The translations under genes and the position numbers were made by a program. Below, piece after piece: positions 1 through 7,365 of a stretch of DNA of 13,788 nucleotides. Origin of the DNA: Phascolarctobacterium sp. (GTDB lineage: Bacteria; Bacillota; Negativicutes; Acidaminococcales; Acidaminococcaceae). The DNA lies in contig SFCN01000062.1 in the NCBI GenBank assembly GCA_004558595.1, positions 1 to 13,788 on the forward strand, written 5' to 3'. The notes under the pieces were generated by a model. The model worked only from the letters and a program-made list of their open reading frames with translations, searched no databases and was not told the origin of the DNA. Position 1 is the stretch's first letter. Every line of letters begins with the position of its first letter.

Positions 1-134
1 ACCAAATGCAGACAAGCTCCCTCGTCCTTGAACACAACAGATGTAAAAATATCGTCAAATAAATCCATAGTCTGTATTTGCTTAATTAGTTCTTCGATAT
101 TAGCAATCAGACCATCAGGAATGGAATCACTCAT
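1..134 (-). CDS. N-terminal fragment of a probable Rpn/PD-(D/E)XK nuclease-family transposase-like protein (cut by window edge)
   Basis: Reading leftward from ATG at 134, 44 codons are open to the window edge. The start is preceded by a good Shine-Dalgarno (AGGAGG, five bases before the ATG). The peptide begins MSDSIPDGLIANIEELIK and continues with FDDIFTSVVFKDEGACLHLV. The 'DDxF...VFKD...LHLV' pattern resembles the N-terminus of Rpn-family recombination-promoting nucleases, which are often annotated as PD-(D/E)XK transposases and are abundant in Firmicutes of the gut. The catalytic core lies outside the window, so the family call rests on a short, weakly diagnostic stretch. The reading frame and start are well supported; the function is tentative. 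Confidence 0.5.
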   Translation of the reverse strand, partial: MSDSIPDGLIANIEELIKQIQTMDLFDDIFTSVVFKDEGACLHL

Positions 135-151
135 CGCTTCCTCCTATTAAT

Positions 152-180
152 ATTATAATCATGTTTAAAGCAAAAATCAA
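152..180 (-). promoter_or_regulatory. Candidate sigma-A promoter for the partial leftward gene
   Basis: On the minus strand TTGATT (175-180) and TATAAT (152-157) are separated by 17 bp. Transcription would start near 145, at the edge of the Shine-Dalgarno, giving a very short leader. The boxes are good but the short leader lowers confidence that this is the main promoter. Confidence 0.4.
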
Positions 181-230
181 TAAAGCTAAATTTTCTATTA
201 TTTTTACTGCAAAATCATCTCTATCCCCCT

Positions 231-268
231 AAAGCAAAACCATGCCAGAGAGCGCTCTAGCATGGTTT
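231..268 (-). terminator. Hairpin at the end of the pilus operon
   Basis: A 9-bp inverted repeat (237-245 with 260-268, AAACCATGC/GCATGGTTT) encloses a second palindrome, AGAGCGCTCT (249-258), so the whole forms one long hairpin. It lies 57 bp beyond the last pilus stop codon. On the minus strand it is followed by TTGCTTTA rather than a clean T-run, so it may be a weak terminator or only an RNA 3'-end stabiliser. Confidence 0.5.
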
Positions 269-324
269 GCTATACTTTTTGCCAATGTTTTCATTAAATA
301 CTATAGGTTATGCAGTGTAAAAAA

Positions 325-1230
325 TCATTTCATGAAGGCGCAGGATACAAATGGCGCTACCACATCTGCATCTGCGCTAAATTCAGAAGCACCCTTTAGA
401 ATAATCTTGTTGGCTATGATTAAGCCCTTAATTTTGCAGCCCGTGCCAATGGTAATCGTTCCATAAGCATGTAGCAATGCTTTGTCCATGCGTACATTAT
501 CGCCGATGGTTATATTGCCCTTTTGACTATACATGGCTATCCGGTCAGGAAAGCTCGCGCCAGAGCCAATTTCAATGCCCGCCTTGTTGACAAAAACCGT
601 TGCCCCGATAAGCCGCGCCTGCTTGGAAAAAACAAAGCTGCTCTCCCAGTCCAAATAAGTGAAACGCCGTGTAAAGCCCTCGCTTACCAGCATGTTGGCC
701 GTCGTATTACTGGCTGCCTTATTATAGAAAAATCTTACCTCAGGAAGCTTTACTTCTTCTGTGCTTGCTTGTTTATATACTCCCTCCTGAGCTAAATAGT
801 CTAATCCGGTAGCCGTTTTACTGACTAATGCATATTGCTCCGCCAACAAGCGCTGTGGCTCGCTAAATCGCAGGGTCAACTGGCATAGCCCCTGTACTGC
901 GCCATTTACATTAGGAGCCGTGCCCTTCACCTCTAAAAAATTAATCAAGCCATCGCTGGATTGGGAGCTGGTGGCCTTTACAGTGACCACTTCCTGTCCT
1001 GGTCGCAAAACGCCCTCGAAGCAAAGGTAATCGCCCGGCGTAAGCTCAGCGTCCTTCAGCTTTAAAAAATAAGAATTATTCAACCTGCGTAGCTGCTGCT
1101 TAAGCAGCCCTTGCCGACTTTTTTCCAGCATCTGCCGACAACACAAAAGCCCTAGCTGCGCTAACAAGGCTAACAATAATGCTACCAAAAGCAAGTAAAT
1201 GCTGATGCTGCCTCGTTCACAGGGTTTCAT
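325..1230 (-). CDS. Prepilin-like minor pseudopilin with C-terminal beta-helix-like repeats (GspK/PilX/ComGG position)
   Basis: Protein of 301 residues, last gene of the pilus operon. The N-terminus MKPCERG is followed by SISIYLLLVALLLALLAQLGLL, a prepilin leader (basic residues, then Gly) plus hydrophobic helix. It lacks the usual Glu at +5 of the mature protein, as in GspK/PilX-type minor pilins. I chose ATG 1230 because GGAGA lies upstream at suitable spacing and the ATG overlaps the previous stop; an in-frame ATG at 1245 is possible. Residues about 218-293 carry four tandem units of about 19-20 residues beginning GIEIG, GNITIG, GTITIG and IILKG, which looks like the rungs of a beta-helix similar to bactofilin or hexapeptide folds. 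The likely role is pilus-tip or initiation subunit. The fold assignment is inferred from the repeat pattern only. Confidence 0.75.
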   Translation of the reverse strand: MKPCERGSISIYLLLVALLLALLAQLGLLCCRQMLEKSRQGLLKQQLRRLNNSYFLKLKDAELTPGDYLCFEGVLRPGQEVVTVKATSSQSSDGLINFLEVKGTAPNVNGAVQGLCQLTLRFSEPQRLLAEQYALVSKTATGLDYLAQEGVYKQASTEEVKLPEVRFFYNKAASNTTANMLVSEGFTRRFTYLDWESSFVFSKQARLIGATVFVNKAGIEIGSGASFPDRIAMYSQKGNITIGDNVRMDKALLHAYGTITIGTGCKIKGLIIANKIILKGASEFSADADVVAPFVSCAFMK

Positions 1231-1750
1231 GGCTAATCTCTCCATTACAACAGGTTAGCAGCTGGACGAAGCTACGCTCGTGCTGCTCTCCCTGTAGGGT
1301 AAATTTAATACGTAGCCTTTGGGCAGAAACTTTTTCCACATCCCAGTCCTTCACCTCAACCCCGGTAATAAACAGAGGATTGGTGCCCGTGCCATTGCCT
1401 GTGGTAGTCTGCAAATACAGGCCACCATTGCGATAATAAATCAGTAGCTTTTTATTGCCTTCCACAGTGTCCAGCTCCAAATTGCCGTCAGACCTAATCC
1501 TAATGGCTGTGGCGTTATAAGAAAGCTGCTTTTCTAATATGCCCTGCATATAGCTTCCAGCCTGAGCCAGCTCCAGCTGACCCAGCAACCGCTGCCAGCT
1601 GATAGCCGTGCGTCCTAGACCGGCGCAAACAAGAGCCGCCAGCATAGCTCCCACCGCCACGCTCATAACGTAATCCACCAGCAAGACGCCTCGCTTGCTA
1701 CGGCAAAGCCTCCACCAGGGAGCACAGCTGCCTACCGTCCTTCGTAGCAT
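1217..1750 (-). CDS. Minor prepilin, GspJ/PilW/ComGF-like
   Basis: Protein of 177 residues. A prepilin signature begins after a long 20-residue leader: RSKRG, then VLLVDYVMSVAVGAMLAALVCAGLG as the hydrophobic helix. The +5 residue of the mature protein is Asp instead of Glu. The remainder (LEKQLSYNATAIRIRSDGNLEL..., LYLQTTTGNG...) is beta-rich, like GspJ/PilW minor pilins that help start the pseudopilus. It overlaps the upstream gene by 53 bp if ATG 1750 is used; no later conventional start would keep the leader. Its stop (1217) overlaps the start of the next gene, pointing to translational coupling. The exact Gsp letter is inferred from gene order. Confidence 0.7.
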   Translation of the reverse strand: MLRRTVGSCAPWWRLCRSKRGVLLVDYVMSVAVGAMLAALVCAGLGRTAISWQRLLGQLELAQAGSYMQGILEKQLSYNATAIRIRSDGNLELDTVEGNKKLLIYYRNGGLYLQTTTGNGTGTNPLFITGVEVKDWDVEKVSAQRLRIKFTLQGEQHERSFVQLLTCCNGEISHETL

Positions 1751-1997
1751 AGACCCTTACCTCCACAAATTGATAGCCATTTTGCTCCTTCGCTTCCTGC
1801 TCCGTGTAGTAATTCTCCTCGCTAGCTAAACCAGCTGCGGCCATTTGGGCAACCTGCCACGCCTCCTGTAGCTCTAACTCCTGCTCCTGCTGCCTCAAGC
1901 AAGCCACCAAGCCTTGGGCAGCGCAGGTAAGCAGCACCAAACTCAAACCAAAGCAAATAAGCTCATAGACCACAAAAAAGCCCCTACTGGATTTCAT
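1698..1997 (-). CDS. Minor prepilin, GspI/PilV/ComGE-like
   Basis: Small protein of 99 residues. I chose ATG 1997 because it gives a proper prepilin leader, MKSSRG, followed by FFVVYELICFGLSLVLLTCAAQG; the frame stays open upstream to 2084, but that extension would bury the leader. The acidic residue falls at +6 (Glu) rather than +5, an unusual placement. The ATG overlaps the end of the preceding gene by 14 bp, so translation is probably coupled. After the helix come glutamine/glutamate-rich residues (QQEQELELQEAWQVAQ), probably continuing the long N-terminal alpha-helix of a pilin. The subtype is inferred from size and position in the operon. Confidence 0.65.
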   Translation of the reverse strand: MKSSRGFFVVYELICFGLSLVLLTCAAQGLVACLRQQEQELELQEAWQVAQMAAAGLASEENYYTEQEAKEQNGYQFVEVRVYATKDGRQLCSLVEALP

Positions 1998-2460
1998 AGG
2001 CCAATACCCTGCCCGTAATAGGCTGCACATCCACCTGAAAGCCATAATTTCCCAGCTCCTTATGTCGCAGACGATAATAGCCATTCACCGAGGGAGCTCC
2101 ATTGGAGCTAAAGCTCAGCTTAGCCAAGCTATTGGCAAAATACACGCCCTCGCAGGCCAATTCCTCAAAGCGAATATACCTGGCCGTAACACCCTTAATG
2201 GTCAGATAATAGCCATTCTTAGCCTGATTTATTCGCACATCCCGCATGCTAGTATCCGGCGGAAAGAGAGCCTCCTGCTGGAGGTGACGCACATCCGCCG
2301 CAAAGAGCTGTGCGCAAAAACGCAGCTGCTGCTTATGATATTGCTGCCATAAATGTTCTGTTTTGAGAAAGACAAGACTGCTAGACAAGGCTATCAGTCC
2401 GACCAACGCCACAAGCTCCAGCAGCATCGCTCCTCGCTGCTGACCTTTTTTAGGTATCAC
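1984..2460 (-). CDS. Minor prepilin, GspH/ComGD-like
   Basis: Protein of 158 residues starting at a GTG (2460) that overlaps the end of the major pseudopilin gene by 11 bp. The leader MIPKKGQQRG is followed by AMLLELVALVGLIALSSSLVFL, with Glu at +5 as expected for processing and N-methylation by a prepilin peptidase. The C-terminal part contains KNGYYLTIKG and NGAPSVNGYYRLRHKELGNYGFQVDVQPITGRV, a beta-strand pattern seen in GspH-type pseudopilins (compare the SS-GxxxGGTI-like end of that family). No clear Shine-Dalgarno precedes the GTG, so translation is probably coupled to the upstream gene. Confidence 0.7.
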   Translation of the reverse strand: MIPKKGQQRGAMLLELVALVGLIALSSSLVFLKTEHLWQQYHKQQLRFCAQLFAADVRHLQQEALFPPDTSMRDVRINQAKNGYYLTIKGVTARYIRFEELACEGVYFANSLAKLSFSSNGAPSVNGYYRLRHKELGNYGFQVDVQPITGRVLAYEIQ

Positions 2461-2836
2461 TATTGGTGGTCACTTTGCTAGCAGGCGAGTTCACGGTGGC
2501 TCCACTGGCGTTTTTTCCGCTCAAGCTATAACTACCATCTTCACCAGCGGTATAAACAATAGCATCGCCTGTTGCATCCTTAAATTCCAGCTTTCCGCCT
2601 AAATAGCTGCTGTCTAAAGCCTCCAGATTAGCAGGCACCTTGCCCGTATCCATACGATAAAGCTGAATCGCCTGATCAATGGCCGCTAAATCATTGCTGA
2701 GCTTAGCATTTTTAACCCTGTCATTAGCTCCCGACAGGGAGGGCATGAGCATAGTGGCCAATATGCCGATTAATGCGGCAGCGGCCACCACCTCAATAAG
2801 GGTGAAGCCTCTTTGGCTTCGAATTTTTGTTACCAT
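2450..2836 (-). CDS. Major pseudopilin, GspG/PulG/ComGC-like
   Basis: Protein of 128 residues, the likely main filament subunit of a type II secretion or competence pseudopilus. ATG 2836 is preceded by a very strong ribosome-binding site (AAAGGAGG, six bases before the ATG). The leader MVTKIRSQRG is followed by the classic FTLIEVVAAAALIGILATMLMPSL segment with Glu at +5. Residues further on (DLAAIDQAIQLYRMDTGKVPANLEAL) match the GspG pattern in which a helix is followed by 'LYRxDxGxxPxxLxxL'. The C-terminal tail is Ser/Thr/Asn-rich. It follows the platform gene by 16 bp. Its strong RBS relative to the minor prepilins fits a higher required copy number. Confidence 0.88.
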   Translation of the reverse strand: MVTKIRSQRGFTLIEVVAAAALIGILATMLMPSLSGANDRVKNAKLSNDLAAIDQAIQLYRMDTGKVPANLEALDSSYLGGKLEFKDATGDAIVYTAGEDGSYSLSGKNASGATVNSPASKVTTNSDT

Positions 2837-2852
2837 AATCTTCCTCCTTTTC

Positions 2853-3926
2853 CTACTGGGGCAACGCGGATAACAGCTCCAGCAGCGGTCCCAGCACTGT
2901 GCAGACCACAGCCGCGATAAGCGCGGCGGCCGCAAGCAGCAGCAACGGAGCAATAATTTCCCTGAGCTTAGCGATTCTAGTCTCCAAATCCTGCTGGCCT
3001 ATGCGAGCCGCCTCCCTCAGCATGGCTGGCAGGCAGCCCGTAGCTGCGCCCACGCTGACCAAATCCAAGGTCAAGGGGGATAGCAGGCCTCGCGTGCCAG
3101 CCATACAGGTCATTATTTCTGCGCCTCGCTCAAGTCGACTATCCAATAGAGCGAGCTGCTGCTCAAAGCCGGTGTCCGCCATGGTTTTGGCAATGGTTTG
3201 GACGGCCACCGTAATATTCAGGCCGCTTTCCAAAAGCAACGCCAAAAGCTTACAAAAGCGTATCTCGTATAGCAGGCCATAAAAATTTCCGCACCAGCGC
3301 CTTCTGCCAAGCCAACGCAACAAGTTCTTGCCGACGGCTCGCAGGGCCAAGGCCATAACTACTAGCAGGCAAACAACGAACATAGGATTACCCACAAGAA
3401 AGCCTTGCACCTGTAAAAGCAGCTCCATGCCCCCTGTGGGTCGAATATGCATGCCGCGATACACTGAAGCTAAAATGGGCAATACATATACAAGGAAGAA
3501 AAGCAACACTCCGAAAGTGGCGGCTAATAGCAACAATGGATACAACGCTGCTTTAAATAGAAAGCTGCGCAGCTGCTCCTGCTGCTGGTAATAATCGGCA
3601 AGCTCATCTAGAACTTCGCCCAGCTGACCGCTGAGCTCACCGGCCTGCACCAGCTGCACTGTTAGCTCCGGAAAGAACTTTGGCTCCTTAGCCATGGCCT
3701 CAGCCAGGCTAGCGCCGTGGCGTAGCAGCTGGTACAAATGTAGGCACACCCCATGCAGCTTTTTATCCAAGCGCTGGCGCAGCAGCTCCATGGCCTGCAG
3801 CAGCGGCAGGCCGCTTTGCAGCACCAAGGCCAGCTGGCGTAAAAACATGATCCGCTCCCGCCAAGAAAAGGCTTGCCTGTGCAGAATTTTTATCACCTCC
3901 TCGCCGTCTATTCTAGAGTTTCCCAT
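2853..3926 (-). CDS. Type II secretion/type IV pilus inner-membrane platform protein (GspF/PilC/ComGB)
   Basis: Polytopic inner-membrane protein that holds the assembly ATPase to the growing pseudopilus. It shows the two-repeat T2SF architecture: the first repeat at about residues 25-145 (SGLPLLQAMELL, AGELSGQLGEVLDELADYY, then a membrane segment) and the second at about 222-345 (SGLNITVAVQTI, VGAATGCLPAMLREAARI, then a C-terminal membrane segment), with another membrane span at about 180-198. ATG 3926 is the conventional start, giving 357 residues, but it has no Shine-Dalgarno. A perfect GGAGGTGAT at 3892-3900 sits inside the frame, just before ATT (3885-3887) and CTG (3882-3884). Translation probably starts there, giving about 343-344 residues, close to ComGB-type lengths. 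It is the first gene of the pilus operon. Confidence 0.88.
   Translation of the reverse strand: MGNSRIDGEEVIKILHRQAFSWRERIMFLRQLALVLQSGLPLLQAMELLRQRLDKKLHGVCLHLYQLLRHGASLAEAMAKEPKFFPELTVQLVQAGELSGQLGEVLDELADYYQQQEQLRSFLFKAALYPLLLLAATFGVLLFFLVYVLPILASVYRGMHIRPTGGMELLLQVQGFLVGNPMFVVCLLVVMALALRAVGKNLLRWLGRRRWCGNFYGLLYEIRFCKLLALLLESGLNITVAVQTIAKTMADTGFEQQLALLDSRLERGAEIMTCMAGTRGLLSPLTLDLVSVGAATGCLPAMLREAARIGQQDLETRIAKLREIIAPLLLLAAAALIAAVVCTVLGPLLELLSALPQ
3882..3900 (-). promoter_or_regulatory. Shine-Dalgarno indicating a non-AUG start (ATT or CTG) for the platform gene
   Basis: On the minus strand GGAGGTGATA (3891-3900) is a near-full complement to the 16S 3' end. ATT follows GGAGG after 8 bases and CTG after 11; both are in frame. 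The next ATG in frame lies 48 bases past GGAGG (3848) and would remove part of the first T2SF repeat. Confidence 0.5.
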
Positions 3927-3997
3927 TAGTAGCAAGCCGAAGTATTTTTGTCACATATGAAAACTTTCTGTGAACTTCGGCGATAAAATCACCTACT

Positions 3998-4044
3998 CCA
4001 AAAAAAGAAAAAGCCCCGCAAAGCCCTTGCCACAGGGCTTTGCG
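3998..4044 (-). terminator. Strong intrinsic terminator after the ftsH-MFS unit
   Basis: A perfect 10-bp stem CGCAAAGCCC/GGGCTTTGCG (4017-4026 with 4035-4044) and 8-base loop are followed on the minus strand by GGGC and a long T-run (4000-4012, one interruption). It lies about 48 bp past the MFS stop and separates that unit from the pilus operon, which must therefore have its own promoter between about 3900 and 4000. Confidence 0.9.
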
Positions 4045-4091
4045 AGACTTGAGTAAATTGTTAATTTTTGTAGGATAAGCGGTCGCTGCGC

Positions 4092-5279
4092 TCACAGTGC
4101 TTGAGGCTTTTCCTGCCCATGGCGCAGGTAAACCGCGCCACTAATGCCTAAAAGCAGCGCTCCGGCCACGAAAAACAAAGACTTCAAGGGGAAAAAGGTA
4201 GCGATGGCTCCACCTAAAAGCGGCCCCACCATACTACCAAATTGCTGTGCGCTGAACATAAAGCCAAAGACACGACCACGCTGGTCCGACTCCGTATTGC
4301 TAGCCAAAACCGCCGAAAGCGAGGGCTGAATGCCCGCGCTACACAGTCCATAGGTAAAGTTGAGCACGCAAAACAAGGGCAGCGTCTCCGGCAAAGCTAC
4401 CACGAAATTCATCAGGCCAGCCGTCAGCGCAGCCCAGCACAGGCTGCGATAAAAGCCATACCTCTGCCCAAAGCGACCCCAGCTAGGCGCGGTCAAGGCG
4501 CTGGCTATACCCACGAGACTAAAGACGAAGCCCGAAAGAAAGAGTAAATTACCCTCACCATGGTTGAGCTCGCCCACATAAAGAGTCAAAATCGGCTGTA
4601 TTAATAGGATGACCATCTGGGCCACCGCCACGTAAATCAAGGCTTCGCGAATCACTGGCTGCCGCAAAAGCTGCGTCTGAGCGCGCCCCTTGGGTCGTGC
4701 AACGGGCTGACGCGGCGGCTCAGGAATGTAGAAGAAGAAAATCAAGGTAATCAAGGTCAGCAGGCCGCCAGCCACAAAAAAGCTATAGCGCATGCCGAAA
4801 AGAGTAGCCAGCGAGCCCCCTACCAGTGGTCCGATAACATTGCCAAAGGTGAGTCCTGCTTGCATAATACCCAAGCTAACACCTAGCTTATCCATGGGGA
4901 CAAGGCTGGTAGCGATGGCAAGGCACACGCTCCATAGGCCGGCCGCAAAGCCTTGTAGCACCCGAACACCAAACATTTGCTCCGGTGTCGTCACGATTCC
5001 GCCTAGGAAATAGGAAAGAGCTAGCCCGGCTCCCGCACGCATAGCCATCATTTTTTTACCCTTGGTATCCGCCAGCTTGCCCCAGATAGGCGCCATAATA
5101 CCGCCGATCAAAAAGGTAATGGAAAAAATCGCGCCATTCCATAGCTTCACCGCCTCCATGCTCACCCCTAGCTCCTTAATTAAATACATGGGCAAAAAGG
5201 GAATCAGCATCGTATATCCAGCAGCCATCATAACCACATTGGCAGTGAGAATGGCTAGCACAAGCTTCCAATTTTTCAT
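4092..5279 (-). CDS. MFS (DHA1-type) multidrug efflux transporter, MdtG-like
   Basis: Integral membrane protein of 395 residues, a typical length for 12-helix MFS exporters. Visible signatures: the N-terminal NxxxxxAxxxxxPFLPMYL segment (residues 14-33), KLWNGAIFSITFL (45-57), motif A between TM2 and TM3, GKLADTKGKKM (67-77), and antiporter motif C in TM5, GIMQAGLTFGNVIGPLVGG (137-155). The second half repeats a motif-C-like GFMFSAQQFGSMVGPLLGG. The pattern closely follows Escherichia coli MdtG in my memory, so proton-driven drug export is likely; the substrate cannot be told. ATG 5279 has GGAGG and GGAG upstream. Only 36 bp separate it from the ftsH stop with no terminator, so the two are probably co-transcribed. 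Confidence 0.85.
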   Translation of the reverse strand: MKNWKLVLAILTANVVMMAAGYTMLIPFLPMYLIKELGVSMEAVKLWNGAIFSITFLIGGIMAPIWGKLADTKGKKMMAMRAGAGLALSYFLGGIVTTPEQMFGVRVLQGFAAGLWSVCLAIATSLVPMDKLGVSLGIMQAGLTFGNVIGPLVGGSLATLFGMRYSFFVAGGLLTLITLIFFFYIPEPPRQPVARPKGRAQTQLLRQPVIREALIYVAVAQMVILLIQPILTLYVGELNHGEGNLLFLSGFVFSLVGIASALTAPSWGRFGQRYGFYRSLCWAALTAGLMNFVVALPETLPLFCVLNFTYGLCSAGIQPSLSAVLASNTESDQRGRVFGFMFSAQQFGSMVGPLLGGAIATFFPLKSLFFVAGALLLGISGAVYLRHGQEKPQAL

Positions 5280-5315
5280 AAATCTCCGCCTCCAACCCTA
5301 GTCCATTGCTACTAA

Positions 5316-7217
5316 TTATGCTCGGGTCTCGGCAGAGCCTTCCTCTACTACCTTAGCTTCGGTAACAGCATCAGCATCGATAGTGGCGTTAGTATCAGTC
5401 TGCTCCTCACGGCGCAGCAGCGCCATAAATTCGTCGCCGGTAATGGTTTCCTTCTCCAGCAGGAAGTTCGCCAAAACATCCAGCTTGTGGCGATTCTCGC
5501 TGAGAATTTGACGTGCCTTCTCGTGGGCCTCCTTAATGATGGCCAGCACCTTAGCGTCGATAAGGCCGGCGGTTTCCTGGCTGCAGGCCAGGGACGTGTC
5601 GCCGCCCAGGTATTGATTGGTGACTACCTCAGTAGCCATCATGTCGAACTCCTCCGTCATGCCCAGACGGGTTACCATGCTACGAGCGATGCGAGTAGCT
5701 TGCTCGATATCGTTGGCCGCGCCGCTGGTAATGCTGCCGAAGACCAGCTCTTCGGCGCTGCGACCGCCGGTGATGGTGACAATCTTGTTAAAGAGAGTCT
5801 CCTTCTTCATGAGCACGCTGTCGTTGTCATCAATCTGCATAGTGTAGCCCAGCGCGCCGTTGGTGCGCGGAATAATGGTAATCTTATGCACGGGAGCGCT
5901 GTTCTTTTGCATGGCGGCCACCAGCGCATGACCGATTTCGTGGTACGCGATAACCTTCTTTTCTTCAGGACTAATCACCGCGCCCTTACGTTGGTAGCCC
6001 GCAATAACCACCTCAATGGATTCCTCCAAATCGGCCTGCTCCACCACCTGACGCTGCAGCTTGACAGCGCGCAGAGCACCCTCGTTCACGATGTTGGCCA
6101 GCTCGGCGCCGCTGGCGCCGGCGGTGGCGCGAGCCAAGGCCTTGTAGTCGATATTATCAGCCATTTTTACATCACGGGCATGCACCTTTAAAATAGCCTC
6201 ACGGCCCTGCAAATCCGGCAGCTCCACGGGGATGCGCCGGTCGAAGCGACCGGGGCGCAGCAACGCCTTATCCAAGGATTCGGGTCTATTGGTAGCCGCT
6301 AAAATTACCACGCCCTTGCTGCCATCAAAGCCATCCATTTCACTGAGCAGCTGGTTCAGGGTTTGCTCACGCTCGTCGTTACCGCCGAACTGGCCGCTGT
6401 CGCGGCGTTTACCAATCGCATCGATTTCATCGATGAACACGATGCAGGGCGCCTTTTCCTGCGCCTGCTTGAACAAGTCCCGCACACGGGCGGCGCCCAT
6501 GCCCACGAACATTTCCACAAATTCGCTGCCGCTAATGGAGAAGAAGGGCACCTTGGCTTCACCGGCCACAGCCTTGGCTAGCAGTGTTTTACCAGTGCCC
6601 GGCGGTCCCACTAACAGTGCTCCCTTGGGCATATTAGCGCCAATGCTCTTGTACTTGCCCGGGTTATGCAAAAAGTCCACCAGCTCCATCAAGGCCTCCT
6701 TGGCCTCGTCCTGACCGGCCACGTCGGCAAAGCTCTTGCCGGTCTGGGCCTCCACATAGACCTTGGCGTTACTCTTGCCAAAGGTCATGGCATTGCCGCC
6801 CATACGTTTGCCCATAAAATACATGAACAGCTGCCCCAAGCCAAAAAAGATCAAAATGGGCAGAATCCAGTTTTTGAAAATGCTTACGAGAGCAGAATCC
6901 TCCTTAGGCACAACCTGAGAAAATTCCACCTTGCTTTTAATCAGTCGGTCCACCAGCTGTGGATCCTCCACTCGACCGGTAACATAAATTTCCTTCTCTT
7001 GCTCATCCTTGCCCAAAGCAGCAATACGCTTATCCGTAATTTCCACCTTGGAAAGCTTGCCCTGATCCACCATTTCCATAAAGGCGTTATAGGACACATC
7101 ATGCACCTTGGGGCTAAAGAAGGTAGGCATAATTACCGTGTTGATGAGTAAAATAATCATCAGCGCCATAACATAATAATACATTAATGGACGCTTCTTA
7201 TTGTCATCACCATTCAT
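5316..7217 (-). CDS. ftsH: ATP-dependent zinc metalloprotease FtsH
   Basis: Membrane-anchored AAA+ protease of 633 residues that unfolds and degrades membrane and short-lived soluble proteins. Order of parts: TM1 (about 12-31), extracytoplasmic domain (about 32-110), TM2 (about 113-135), AAA+ domain with Walker A GPPGTGKT (204-211), pore-loop FVGMGA (237-242), Walker B VFIDEID (260-266), sensor ATN (308-310) and arginine-finger region LRPGRFDRR (320-328). The peptidase domain has the zinc motif HEIGH (426-430) and probable third ligand Asp503 in GAANDIEQATRIAR. HEIGH, in place of the more common HEAGH, plus the TNQYLGGDTSLAC stretch point to the FtsH variant common in Clostridia. The C-terminus is acidic and low-complexity. 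ATG 7217 has AAAGGAGA upstream. Confidence 0.95.
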   Translation of the reverse strand: MNGDDNKKRPLMYYYVMALMIILLINTVIMPTFFSPKVHDVSYNAFMEMVDQGKLSKVEITDKRIAALGKDEQEKEIYVTGRVEDPQLVDRLIKSKVEFSQVVPKEDSALVSIFKNWILPILIFFGLGQLFMYFMGKRMGGNAMTFGKSNAKVYVEAQTGKSFADVAGQDEAKEALMELVDFLHNPGKYKSIGANMPKGALLVGPPGTGKTLLAKAVAGEAKVPFFSISGSEFVEMFVGMGAARVRDLFKQAQEKAPCIVFIDEIDAIGKRRDSGQFGGNDEREQTLNQLLSEMDGFDGSKGVVILAATNRPESLDKALLRPGRFDRRIPVELPDLQGREAILKVHARDVKMADNIDYKALARATAGASGAELANIVNEGALRAVKLQRQVVEQADLEESIEVVIAGYQRKGAVISPEEKKVIAYHEIGHALVAAMQKNSAPVHKITIIPRTNGALGYTMQIDDNDSVLMKKETLFNKIVTITGGRSAEELVFGSITSGAANDIEQATRIARSMVTRLGMTEEFDMMATEVVTNQYLGGDTSLACSQETAGLIDAKVLAIIKEAHEKARQILSENRHKLDVLANFLLEKETITGDEFMALLRREEQTDTNATIDADAVTEAKVVEEGSAETRA

Positions 7218-7254
7218 AGCTTCATCTCCTTTTGTAATAGCTTATCGCATTACT

Positions 7255-7283
7255 ATTTTACTATTATGTTCACAAATACACAA
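7255..7283 (-). promoter_or_regulatory. Candidate ftsH promoter
   Basis: On the minus strand TTGTGT (7278-7283) and TAAAAT (7255-7260) are 17 bp apart, giving a start near 7248 and a leader of about 30 bases carrying the AAGGAGA ribosome-binding site. The -35 box is weak. Confidence 0.4.
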
Positions 7284-7365
7284 ATGAAATCTTTGCAAAC
7301 AACAGCATAAGCCACTGCTTGCCTCACCCTGACTTATCCCGTGGCTCAGATAATACATAGCAATA

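Noticed and set aside
242..795. Two plus-strand open frames opposite the last pilus gene and its terminator
   Set aside because: They overlap a well-supported minus-strand CDS and the terminator hairpin, and have no recognisable sequence features.
5487..6191. Long plus-strand open frame of 234 codons opposite ftsH
   Set aside because: It lies wholly antisense to a gene with all FtsH motifs; composition is a codon-bias shadow (His/Leu/Val/Gly-rich) and it has no convincing ribosome-binding site.
7310..7346. Inverted repeat AGCCAC...GTGGCT upstream of ftsH
   Set aside because: Only 6 bp with a 25-base loop; within chance expectation.
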